Source: Clostridiales bacterium UBA4821 (lineage in GTDB: Bacteria > Bacillota > Clostridia > Acetivibrionales > UBA4821). From it: DNA of 51,952 bases. The position numbers were made by a program, and so were the translations under genes. The notes below the pieces were generated by a model. That model was not told the origin of the DNA, did not search any database, and saw only the letters and a list, made by a program, of their open reading frames with translations. Below are positions 31,919 to 40,355 of the stretch, in pieces; the first letter of the stretch is position 1; every line of letters begins with the position of its first letter. The DNA lies in NCBI GenBank assembly GCA_002402315.1, contig DHFP01000147.1, positions 1 through 51,952 on the forward strand, in the 5' to 3' direction.

Positions 31919-32713
31919 ATGAAAAAAACACCTAAAGCTGCTATTTATTTTACTGCCTCCATTATGCTTATATTGATAGCCGGTATTGTATTTATGGTGC
32001 ATTATTTAAATAATAGACCGCTTGAATATGTTGCTTTCGGAGATTCTCTTGCCCATGGCTATCCTTATCACAACGAAAATAAAGCATACAGCTACACTGA
32101 TTTTATTTTAAAACAGTTAAATAATGTGGAGGAACTTAAAAATAAGGTTAGTTACACTAATTACGGAATCTCTGGCTTTACCAGTTCCGACTTGCTCACG
32201 CAGATATCAAACAACGATGTTTTACGCAAGGTCTCTAAAGCAGATATCATCACTATTAATATTGGCGGTAATGATATGCTTAGAGCGCTAAATAAATACA
32301 GCCTGGATGACTACGAATCAATCCTTGGCACTATTGACAAGTATGCAGATAATCTTGTCGAAATATTTACTGAATTGAGGGACAAAAACCCAAACGCTCA
32401 CATATACATGGCTAATCTTTTCATTCCGTCAACTAAGAATGACAATAGTATCAATCAAGATAAAGCCAGGTATATTGTCTCATATATAAATAGAATAATT
32501 ACCAATACCTCAAAGCCATATAATATAAAAGTCGTTCAAGTTGAATCCATATTCAAAGGTCATGAATTTGGAACGCCTGATTCTTGGTTTTTTGATCCAC
32601 TCCACCCAAACCAACGCGGTTACTCTGAAATGGCTAAACCGTTTTTTACTGTCATAACCCAGGACTTACAGACAGAAAACTTTGGAGATAAGCTTAGGGA
32701 TTATGTCCAATAA
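31919..32713 (+). CDS. SGNH/GDSL-family hydrolase, membrane-anchored
   Basis: A 264-residue serine hydrolase. An N-terminal membrane anchor (residues about 8-29) is followed by block I AFGDSLAHGYPY (Ser 43), block II around NYGISGFTSSDL (Gly), block III GGND (about 115-118) and block V DPLHPNQRGY carrying the catalytic Asp and His. It is probably a cell-surface esterase or lipase acting on lipids or acylated wall polymers. CTCCTGGAG lies upstream. The next gene follows at 95 bp on the same strand; both products are exported. Confidence 0.85.
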   Translation: MKKTPKAAIYFTASIMLILIAGIVFMVHYLNNRPLEYVAFGDSLAHGYPYHNENKAYSYTDFILKQLNNVEELKNKVSYTNYGISGFTSSDLLTQISNNDVLRKVSKADIITINIGGNDMLRALNKYSLDDYESILGTIDKYADNLVEIFTELRDKNPNAHIYMANLFIPSTKNDNSINQDKARYIVSYINRIITNTSKPYNIKVVQVESIFKGHEFGTPDSWFFDPLHPNQRGYSEMAKPFFTVITQDLQTENFGDKLRDYVQ

Positions 32714-32807
32714 TTTCTCAAAATGTAAATAAAGTTAAAAGGATTTTTAGGTGGTTCTATAGAATTCTATAGTATCAATTACCATCCTAAATGTTCAGGT
32801 GATGTGT

Positions 32808-34187
32808 ATGAAAATGAAATCCCTCAAATCATTTCTACTCGCAAGTATTTTTCTCTTAATTTTATCAACTTACAACACATACCATGTCTATGCCTCCGGA
32901 AGTTCAATTACATATAGTCAAAAAACCGTATCAGTGGGTTCAAACAGCATTAAATTAAACATACTTGTAATTTCGGACTCAGATAATTACAGTTTTAAAG
33001 TAGTACATAACAATCCTGTTGGTTCTGTTAATGATTTAAAGAATCTGGTTGCCAAAGTGGACGGTACTGCCGGAGTAAACGGAACATTTTTCGATGCATA
33101 CAACTCTGACTCTACCAAGCGTTACCCCTACGGTATTTTGATTGATAATAAAAACATCATACGCGGGGGCACCAATGTATCATTTCTATCAGACGGAACC
33201 TTACGATTCGGCAAGCTTAATGTTGTAATTACTGGAAGTATTAATGGTTCTTACAAGTGGCCAAATAACTGGTATGCCTGGAATATTAACAACGTATATA
33301 AGAATAACCGGCAGTCGGTCATATTTACATCAGCATTTGGCAAGACTCCGGATGATGACAGTACTAATGTGATTGTAAGCAAGGGAGAAGTTGTTGAAAT
33401 AGTTAATGAACCCGTTACACCTCTGCGGGATGGCTACGTCATACATATTGGAACCGGAGAGAAAATTAAAGAAAGGTTCAAGATTGGAGATAAGGTTGAA
33501 TATAAGGTTGACTTCGAAATGGATGGACAACCATTTTCCTCCGATATAGTGTTTGCCGTAGGGGCAGGCCCAAAACTCCTAAGTAACGGGAATATTGATA
33601 TAGATTTTGAGCGTGATGGGTTTTCAGAAACCAAAATCACTTCTATGCGAACAGCAAGAAGTTTTATAGGAATAAATAAAGATGGTTCTATAATTATGGG
33701 TACAACACCAAAAGCCAGCATCAAGGAGCTTGCCTCAGCCCTTTCCCAACTTGGTGTAACTGATGCAATCAATCTGGATGGCGGTGCAAGCAGCGGCCTC
33801 TATTTTCAAGGCAAATACATAACCCAACCCGGCAGGCAAATAAGTAATGCCCTTGTTGTGGTCGAAAAAACATTCATTGAAGCATCTATTGTTATTGAAG
33901 GCAATCTCCTTTCGCAGAACGGGCTAATTAAAGAGGGAACTACTTATGTTCCTTTGCGGGGTGTGCTGGAAAACCTAGGTATTGAAATCACCTGGAATAA
34001 TTTAAATAAATCTGTGACTTGCAAGAAAGGTGAACAGGAGTTTATACTATCTATTAATAGTACCAAAAACTCGGATGGGTTTATGTATGAGTCAAAGAGT
34101 TATGTTCCTCTCCGGCTTATAAGTGAAAAGTTCGGTTACAAAGTAAGCTGGAATTCTCAAACCAAACAGGTAGAAATATCTAAATAA
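32808..34187 (+). CDS. Secreted phosphodiester glycosidase with copper-amine-oxidase-like domain
   Basis: A 459-residue exported protein. A signal peptide (ending VYASG) is followed by a NAGPA/DUF2233 phosphodiester glycosidase domain (residues about 60-350) with GVNGTFFDAY, DGTLRFG and INLDGGASSGLYF near its end. It then has a C-terminal copper-amine-oxidase N-like fold (IVIEGNLLSQNGLIKEGTTY, VPLRGVLENLGIEITWN), a common wall-associated module in clostridia. It probably cleaves phosphodiester-linked sugars of surface polymers. The longest ORF starts at GTG 32799; ATG 32808 has AGGTG six bases upstream and is preferred. Confidence 0.83.
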   Translation: MKMKSLKSFLLASIFLLILSTYNTYHVYASGSSITYSQKTVSVGSNSIKLNILVISDSDNYSFKVVHNNPVGSVNDLKNLVAKVDGTAGVNGTFFDAYNSDSTKRYPYGILIDNKNIIRGGTNVSFLSDGTLRFGKLNVVITGSINGSYKWPNNWYAWNINNVYKNNRQSVIFTSAFGKTPDDDSTNVIVSKGEVVEIVNEPVTPLRDGYVIHIGTGEKIKERFKIGDKVEYKVDFEMDGQPFSSDIVFAVGAGPKLLSNGNIDIDFERDGFSETKITSMRTARSFIGINKDGSIIMGTTPKASIKELASALSQLGVTDAINLDGGASSGLYFQGKYITQPGRQISNALVVVEKTFIEASIVIEGNLLSQNGLIKEGTTYVPLRGVLENLGIEITWNNLNKSVTCKKGEQEFILSINSTKNSDGFMYESKSYVPLRLISEKFGYKVSWNSQTKQVEISK

Positions 34188-34210
34188 AGAGTTGGCAGCA
34201 GGAGGTTTCC

Positions 34211-34885
34211 ATGTCAAGCAATAAAATTCAAGACCAATTATTATGTATATTTCACTCGCTCCTGGACCATTTTGGACCAAGGCATTGGTGGCCGGCTGAA
34301 ACCCCTCTTGAAGTAGTCTTTGGCTGTATATTAACCCAAAATGTTACCTGGAAAAACGTTGAACAGGCAATCTCCAACCTTAAGGAAAAGGACTTAATTA
34401 ATATTGATAGAATATTAGCCGTTCAGGATTGCAGCTTAGCTGACCTTATAAAAACTACAAGGTATTATAATCAGAAGGCATCCAGTTTAAAAAATTTTTG
34501 CCGCTTTGTCAAAACGAAATTCAATGGTAACCTTGATGAGCTATTTGAATTGAATACTGAAGATTTAAGGACTATACTACTTTCATTGAAAGGCATCGGA
34601 AGGGAAACAGCTGACTCAATAATTCTTTATGCAGCCAATAAACCTATATTCGTTGTCGATGCATATACTAAAAGGATTTTTTTGAGACTGGGTATTTGGG
34701 ATTATGATATGAGCTATGATGAAGTCCAAAAGTTGTTTGTCTCCAACCTTCCATCTGATACCTATCTCTTTAATGAGTACCATGCTCTGATTGACAGACT
34801 GGGCCATTATATTTGTAAATCCAAAACCCCCTGCTGCAGCCAATGTCCAGTCAGCCAATTCTGCAGGACACAATCTAGCTGCTAG
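34211..34885 (+). CDS. Endonuclease III-like DNA glycosylase, probably MagIII type
   Basis: A 224-residue HhH-GPD base-excision glycosylase with C-terminal 4Fe-4S loop (CKSKTPCCSQCPVSQFC). The helix-hairpin-helix reads LKGIGRETADSIIL and the catalytic Asp is in VVDAYTKRI. The Lys that gives endonuclease III its lyase activity (GVGRKTA in E. coli) is Glu here, so a monofunctional glycosylase is expected. With the HFGPRHWWPAETPLEVVFGCILTQN start it resembles 3-methyladenine glycosylase MagIII more than Nth; substrate assignment is inference. Follows the preceding gene by 23 bp on the same strand. Confidence 0.8.
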   Translation: MSSNKIQDQLLCIFHSLLDHFGPRHWWPAETPLEVVFGCILTQNVTWKNVEQAISNLKEKDLINIDRILAVQDCSLADLIKTTRYYNQKASSLKNFCRFVKTKFNGNLDELFELNTEDLRTILLSLKGIGRETADSIILYAANKPIFVVDAYTKRIFLRLGIWDYDMSYDEVQKLFVSNLPSDTYLFNEYHALIDRLGHYICKSKTPCCSQCPVSQFCRTQSSC

Positions 34886-35089
34886 AGTATCACTCAATAG
34901 TTTAAATTTATTATTTTTCACATTATATACCAGTAAAATATAGATTTTGTTAAATAAATATGTTATAATATTACTATAATTTATCATTTAAACTGTTCAA
35001 TAAGATTTTCTGTTTTTATTCATCAACACGTTCTATAGTTTTGAATTATCAAATAGTTAACATTTTGGCTTATGGGGGGAATTGACTAT

Positions 35090-36172
35090 ATGGCCGGACA
35101 GCTTCAGGAAAAGATTGAAACTTTTAGTATTAGTAATGTTACTCCAGGTATTAGAGTTTCTCAAGATATTAAAGATAAAAATGGATTTCTATTGGTAGGT
35201 GCAAACACAGAACTAACTGACCGCCTTATTGATAAACTTAAACAATTCGGTATAACCTGTGTTCCTGTTTTCGTTGCTCAACAAATTAGTAATGTGCCTA
35301 TTAATAATATTAATCTGAACGAAATATTCAGGGAACAACTTCTTAATAGTGTTAACACGTCAATAGTTAATTTTATTAAAAACGATACTTTTGTTGATAG
35401 AATAGTTCAAATCATAACCGATATTACAAAAGATGATATTTTAATGTCACTGCTGATCGAAATTAAGACTATTGGCCATAATGTTCTGATGCACAGTATA
35501 AACGTCTTTACCCTTTCTATGCTAATCGGACTAAAAAATCATTTTCCAGTAGACAGGTTAATGGTATTAGGACAATCAGCCTTACTACATGATATAGGTA
35601 AAAAGTTTTTACCCAGCGAAATCTTAGATAATGCGCGAAACCTTTCATCGGAAGAGAAAAAAGTCTTTGAACAACACGCGCTTTTTGGATTTGAATACCT
35701 TCAGTCCCTTGGGAAATTGCCTTATGAGATCTCAAGAATTGTACTGCAGCATCATGAAAGGCTTGATGGAAGCGGATATCCCGGCAAGCTATCCAAGGAT
35801 GATATTCATAAGCTTGCCCAGATAGTTGCCATAACCGATTCCTTCGCTTCAATAATTGAAGGTCAGGAACGCGCCAACAGGTTTGCCTTCGCCGAAGCTA
35901 TAGAATTTCTTCTTGGTTCCGGCGGAATTTACTTCAACTATGATTTATCAACCTGTCTATTAGATGAAATAACAGTCTACCACATTTATGACTGGGTTGT
36001 GCTCAGCAATGATGATATAGGAATTATAACCAAGATACACGACTCTACACCATTAAGACCTGTAGTCACTGTATTCTTTGATAAGTTCAAGCAAAAATAC
36101 TCGTTTCCAAAACAAATTGATTTAACTACCAAGACATATATTAATCTATTTATAAAGTGTACCTTAGACTAG
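35090..36172 (+). CDS. HD-GYP domain protein (probable cyclic di-GMP phosphodiesterase)
   Basis: A 360-residue cytoplasmic protein. The N-terminal 100 residues match the DUF3391-like cap found before HD-GYP domains (VTPGIRVSQDIKDKNGFLLVG). The HD-GYP domain follows with ALLHDIGKK and the signature HHERLDGSGYP, which together bind the metal pair that hydrolyses cyclic di-GMP. A C-terminal segment of about 80 residues (DWVVLSNDDIGIITKIHDST) follows. The longest ORF starts at 35072; ATG 35090 has GGGGGG ten bases upstream and is preferred. Monocistronic. Confidence 0.85.
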   Translation: MAGQLQEKIETFSISNVTPGIRVSQDIKDKNGFLLVGANTELTDRLIDKLKQFGITCVPVFVAQQISNVPINNINLNEIFREQLLNSVNTSIVNFIKNDTFVDRIVQIITDITKDDILMSLLIEIKTIGHNVLMHSINVFTLSMLIGLKNHFPVDRLMVLGQSALLHDIGKKFLPSEILDNARNLSSEEKKVFEQHALFGFEYLQSLGKLPYEISRIVLQHHERLDGSGYPGKLSKDDIHKLAQIVAITDSFASIIEGQERANRFAFAEAIEFLLGSGGIYFNYDLSTCLLDEITVYHIYDWVVLSNDDIGIITKIHDSTPLRPVVTVFFDKFKQKYSFPKQIDLTTKTYINLFIKCTLD

Positions 36173-36175
36173 TTT

Positions 36176-36207
36176 GGATGGCATTGGGACAAGTCCCCCT
36201 GCCATCC
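36176..36207. terminator. Hairpin between convergent genes
   Basis: GGATGGCA and TGCCATCC, with inner GGGAC/GTCCC, form a very stable stem between the HD-GYP (+) and GNAT (-) genes. There is no T run on either side, so termination is probable but not certain. Confidence 0.5.
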
Positions 36208-36209
36208 AC

Positions 36210-36731
36210 CTACAATGGCTTATACATTATTACCACGTCTCTTAATAAATCACCTAAAAGAATATGCTTCTCCATTCTTTTGATAGGAAAAAATCCTATC
36301 CGGTTCCAAAATGCTATACCGTCCTTATTATCCTCAACTACTGAAACGTATACTTTAGAAAGCTTAAAATGCTTACCTATATATTGGGTTAAAGCCTCTA
36401 TCGCTCCTTTTCCATAACCTTTTTTCCTATGACTTATATCAATTATTAATGAGTTAATCCATATTGAGTCATTTTCCTGATACTTTACACTTCCTTTCAT
36501 TATTCCAATCTTTTCATTATTTTTATTTACTATCCACAGAAAAAAATCATAGCTGCTTATTGCAGTCTCCAAATATTTTTTGCCTAAGTCGTTTAAGGTT
36601 AAAGGCTTGTCAATGCCTGTACCATACATATTGTCAGTTATATTGTTATACCAGTCCAATACTATTGGCAAATCTTTTTTGGTAATATTTAAAAATGTTA
36701 TGTCGGCACTATGGTATTCCAGATTAATCAT
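36210..36731 (-). CDS. GNAT-family N-acetyltransferase
   Basis: A 173-residue acetyltransferase of the RimJ/RimL-like group, with the acetyl-CoA loop in SHRKKGYGKGAIEALTQY and the conserved C-terminal VVEDNKDGIAFWNRIGFFPI. The substrate (protein N-terminus or small amine) cannot be inferred. It lies 39 bp downstream of smc on the same strand and could be co-transcribed, although ftsY would be the usual gene at this place. Confidence 0.78.
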   Translation of the reverse strand: MINLEYHSADITFLNITKKDLPIVLDWYNNITDNMYGTGIDKPLTLNDLGKKYLETAISSYDFFLWIVNKNNEKIGIMKGSVKYQENDSIWINSLIIDISHRKKGYGKGAIEALTQYIGKHFKLSKVYVSVVEDNKDGIAFWNRIGFFPIKRMEKHILLGDLLRDVVIMYKPL

Positions 36732-36770
36732 TACTATCGTATCCTTTGAATTAAGTAGTTACTAGGCTAA

Positions 36771-39700
36771 TCAACTTGCCTTATCATTCATCTTTACCGA
36801 CACCAGCTTGGAGATTCCCCTCTCCTCCATGGTCACACCATACAAGGTATCGGCAGATTCCATTGTACCCTTTCTGTGAGTAACTATAATAAACTGTGTA
36901 TTGTACGTAAACCTTTTGATATAGTCTGCAAACCTGTAAACATTTAAATCATCAAGCGCTGCTTCAATCTCGTCGAGGATACAGAAAGGCGACGGGTTCA
37001 TCTTCAGTATAGCAAACAGCAGTACTATTGCCGTTAAAGCCTTTTCTCCTCCCGAAAGCAGCATCATGCTTTGCAGCTTTTTCCCCGGAGGCTGGACTTC
37101 GATATCTATTCCGCTCTCCAGGATATTTTCTTCATCAGCCAATTCAAGTGTTGCTCTTCCTCCGCCAAAAAGCTCTTTAAATACGTTATCAAAATTCTTG
37201 CTAATATGATTAAACTGCTCGATAAACTGCCTCCTCATAATTGAGGTCATTTCCGAAATTACTTTTCTAATCTTATCCTCCGATGCTTCGAGGTCATTTC
37301 TTTGATTGCTTAAAAACTCATATCTTTCTTTAGTTTTTGTATACTCTTCAATAGCAGCAACATTTACCGGCCCCAGGTCCCGAATCTGGTTCTTAATCTT
37401 CGCAATCTCTTTCTGGGCATTTTGTATGTTCTCAATTTCCTTTCTATATTCCATAGCGTTGTTGAAAGTGAGTTCATAGTCTTCCCACATTTTATTCTGT
37501 ATGTTTTCCATATCCATTTCTATTTTTGATTTTTTCAACTCAAGACGGATATTTTCTTCTTTCAAAAGTTCTATCTTACGCAAGCTTTCCATCAAAAAAG
37601 ACTCAATTGCTGAAAGGTTACTGCTGACATGTTCTTTCAGAAGTTTCTTTTTATTTAGCTCATCCTCTTTTTCCAGCCTGCTTTTTTTAAATTCATCTAT
37701 TTTTACAATATGCTCCTCAATTGCTGTTTCAAGCTGGGATTTCTCACCTGTAATCCTGAGCTTTTCCTGCTGCCTGCGGTCAATGTTCCTCTTGCATATA
37801 CCAATCTCTTTATCTATCCTTTCTATAACCTCCTGTAGTGACACAAGACTTTCATCTATGGATGAAAGAGATATTTTTATATTAGTAATATCGTTATTTA
37901 CCTTATCTTTCTCTGTATATCCCTGCCTGAATTTCTCTTGAAGCTTTCTTACCTGTTCCTGCAGAGCTTCAATTTCTCCATCTGATTTAGCAATGTATTC
38001 CTGCTTCTTTTCTATTGTAGGCTGGGCTTCTGTTCTTTGAGCCTCAAGCTGTTGTTTTTCAGACTTTAGCAAAATAGATTTTTCATCTATCCTGCCAAGC
38101 ATACTATCAAGTCCGACAAGTTTTTCTTCTTCCCTTGCAATTGCGACTTGCTTTTCTTTTATACTCTCATTAGCCAAGCCAACTTTTTCATCTACTGCCT
38201 TAAATGCTGCCTTGCGGGCCTCTATTTCCTGTTCAACCTGCTCAAATTCTTTCTTAAGCCGGTCTATAATTTCAGATAACTCCTTAATTTCCCTACCCCT
38301 GCCAAGAATTCCGGAAGCTTTGGAAACATTACTGCCGCCTGACATAGCGCCGGAAGTATTTATGATATCTCCTTCAAGGGTTACAATTCTAAAGCTGTAA
38401 CTGAATTTCCTTGCAATGGTTATACCATTATCTAAATTATCTACTACTACCGTACGGCCCAGTAGATTATTAATTACGCCCTGATATTTTTTATCAAATT
38501 TTATTAATTTTGAAGCTATCCCGATAAAACCCTGGCAGGAATTAATTTTGTCAACCCTTTCATCCAACTCTTTTCCATTTACTACGCTGACCGGAAGGAA
38601 TGTTGCTCTACCTAGATTTCTTTCCTTTAGGAAATTTATAGCTTTTTTTGCTGATTCTTCGTTATCGGTTACAATATTTTGCAGTGCTGCTCCCATAGTC
38701 ATCTCTACAGCAGTTTCATATTCCTTGGGAACAGTTATCAACTGTGCAAGGGCTCCATGTATCCCTGCCCTGAATGCATTGTTTCTTTCACGCTCTTCCA
38801 GAATACCTTTAACGCTCCTGGAGTATCCTTCATGTTCCTTCTCCAGATCACAAAGGAATTTATACCTGGATTGCTTATTGCTCAGTTCAATCCTGCATCC
38901 TTCCAACTTTTTATTCAGACTTGAAATATTATTACCCAGGTTAACTTTATCCTTCTCTAATTCCAAAATAGCATTTTTTTGAATATTTATTTCTTTATTT
39001 AATTTTACTAAACTATCCTTAATATCTTCCTTCTTTATTCTTTCTACATCAGCATCCAATACCAACTGCTGCAATTCTTCTTTTATCTGTTCTTCTCTTT
39101 TTTCCAAACCCTCCAATAGAACTTTAAGACTATTTATTTCTGTTTTTCTATCATTAATGAGATTTATTTTCTCAATTATTTCAGTTTTTAAAGCTTCTAC
39201 CTGTTCTTGTTCAGAGTCAATGCTTGCGCTGACTTTGGCAAGCTCTTCCTCCTTATTAATCAACTCTGAAGAAAATCTATCTTTATCCAGCCTTAGCTGT
39301 TTGCATCTCCCTTTCTTATGATTATTCTCAGCTTCAAGCTCCTGAATTTTCTGTTCGAATTCAGAGGTTTCCAGGTTTAGTCTTTCATTATTCTCTTTAT
39401 TGTTATCCATTCGCTCTTTGGCAACTTTAATCTCGGATTTACTTTGTTCTATACTGCTGCCTATATTGAATATTTGCTGCTGCAGGTGTTCCAATTCATT
39501 CTCAGTCATCTCAAATTGTCCCTGAAGCTGTTTTTTATTATTTTGATTTTCTTCAAATATTTTATGTTCCTTATCTATCTCGCCTTGAATATTTTCAATT
39601 TGAACTTTAATTTCATCCATCTTTTCCTTAAACTTTTCCATACTGTCTATAAAGACATTTACTTCAAGCACCTTGAGCCTTTCACTAAAAGCAAGAAACT

Positions 39701-40340
39701 TCTTTGCGGTCTCGGATTGCTCCCTTAAAGGCTCAATCTGATTTTCCAATTCCCCAATAATATCATTAATCCTTAGCAGGTTCTGTCTGGTCTGTTCCAG
39801 CTTTCTTTCCGCCTCGAGCTTTCTGACCTTGTATTTCATAATGCCTGCTGCTTCCTCGAATATTAACCTTCTGTCCTCAGACTTGGTACTAAGAATTTCA
39901 TCAATCCTACCTTGCCCTATAATCGAATAGCCATCTTTCCCTACACCTGTTCCCATGAATAGTTCATTGATATCTTTTAACCTGCATGCTGTCTTATTAA
40001 TGAAAAACTCACTTTCTCCGGAACGGTATACTCTTCTCGTAACCGAGACCTCAGAATAATCTACGGGCAGTAACCCGTTGGAATTATCTACAATAAGTGA
40101 GACCTCAGCAAATCCTAGAGGCTTTCTGTTTTCAGTTCCTGCAAAAATTACATCCTCTAGTTTGCTGCCTCTGAGATTCTTCATGCTCTGCTCGCCGAGA
40201 ACCCATCTGACTGCATCTGAAATATTACTTTTACCGCTTCCATTTGGTCCGATAACTGCTGTTATTCCTTTATTTAATTCCAGGGTAACTTTATCTGCAA
40301 AGGATTTAAACCCTTGAATTTCTATCTTCTTAAGATACAT
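36771..40340 (-). CDS. smc: Chromosome segregation protein SMC
   Basis: A 1,189-residue SMC ATPase that loads on DNA with ScpA/ScpB for chromosome compaction and segregation. N-terminal Walker A GPNGSGKSN (about residues 31-39), long coiled coil, hinge domain at about 504-668 (ATFLPVSVVNG, INTSGAMSGGS), second coiled coil, and C-terminal signature LLSGGEKALTAIVLL with Walker B FCILDEIEAALDD. Full length. The frame begins TTG-ATG; the ATG at 40340 with GGGGTG upstream is preferred. It follows the PLD-like gene by 12-15 bp, so the two are probably co-transcribed. Confidence 0.95.
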   Translation of the reverse strand: MYLKKIEIQGFKSFADKVTLELNKGITAVIGPNGSGKSNISDAVRWVLGEQSMKNLRGSKLEDVIFAGTENRKPLGFAEVSLIVDNSNGLLPVDYSEVSVTRRVYRSGESEFFINKTACRLKDINELFMGTGVGKDGYSIIGQGRIDEILSTKSEDRRLIFEEAAGIMKYKVRKLEAERKLEQTRQNLLRINDIIGELENQIEPLREQSETAKKFLAFSERLKVLEVNVFIDSMEKFKEKMDEIKVQIENIQGEIDKEHKIFEENQNNKKQLQGQFEMTENELEHLQQQIFNIGSSIEQSKSEIKVAKERMDNNKENNERLNLETSEFEQKIQELEAENNHKKGRCKQLRLDKDRFSSELINKEEELAKVSASIDSEQEQVEALKTEIIEKINLINDRKTEINSLKVLLEGLEKREEQIKEELQQLVLDADVERIKKEDIKDSLVKLNKEINIQKNAILELEKDKVNLGNNISSLNKKLEGCRIELSNKQSRYKFLCDLEKEHEGYSRSVKGILEERERNNAFRAGIHGALAQLITVPKEYETAVEMTMGAALQNIVTDNEESAKKAINFLKERNLGRATFLPVSVVNGKELDERVDKINSCQGFIGIASKLIKFDKKYQGVINNLLGRTVVVDNLDNGITIARKFSYSFRIVTLEGDIINTSGAMSGGSNVSKASGILGRGREIKELSEIIDRLKKEFEQVEQEIEARKAAFKAVDEKVGLANESIKEKQVAIAREEEKLVGLDSMLGRIDEKSILLKSEKQQLEAQRTEAQPTIEKKQEYIAKSDGEIEALQEQVRKLQEKFRQGYTEKDKVNNDITNIKISLSSIDESLVSLQEVIERIDKEIGICKRNIDRRQQEKLRITGEKSQLETAIEEHIVKIDEFKKSRLEKEDELNKKKLLKEHVSSNLSAIESFLMESLRKIELLKEENIRLELKKSKIEMDMENIQNKMWEDYELTFNNAMEYRKEIENIQNAQKEIAKIKNQIRDLGPVNVAAIEEYTKTKERYEFLSNQRNDLEASEDKIRKVISEMTSIMRRQFIEQFNHISKNFDNVFKELFGGGRATLELADEENILESGIDIEVQPPGKKLQSMMLLSGGEKALTAIVLLFAILKMNPSPFCILDEIEAALDDLNVYRFADYIKRFTYNTQFIIVTHRKGTMESADTLYGVTMEERGISKLVSVKMNDKAS

Positions 40341-40355
40341 CAATACACCCCATTT

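Noticed and set aside
36157..36765. Plus-strand ORFs opposite the GNAT gene
   Set aside because: No ribosome binding site, no recognised pattern, fully overlapped by a recognisable acetyltransferase on the other strand.
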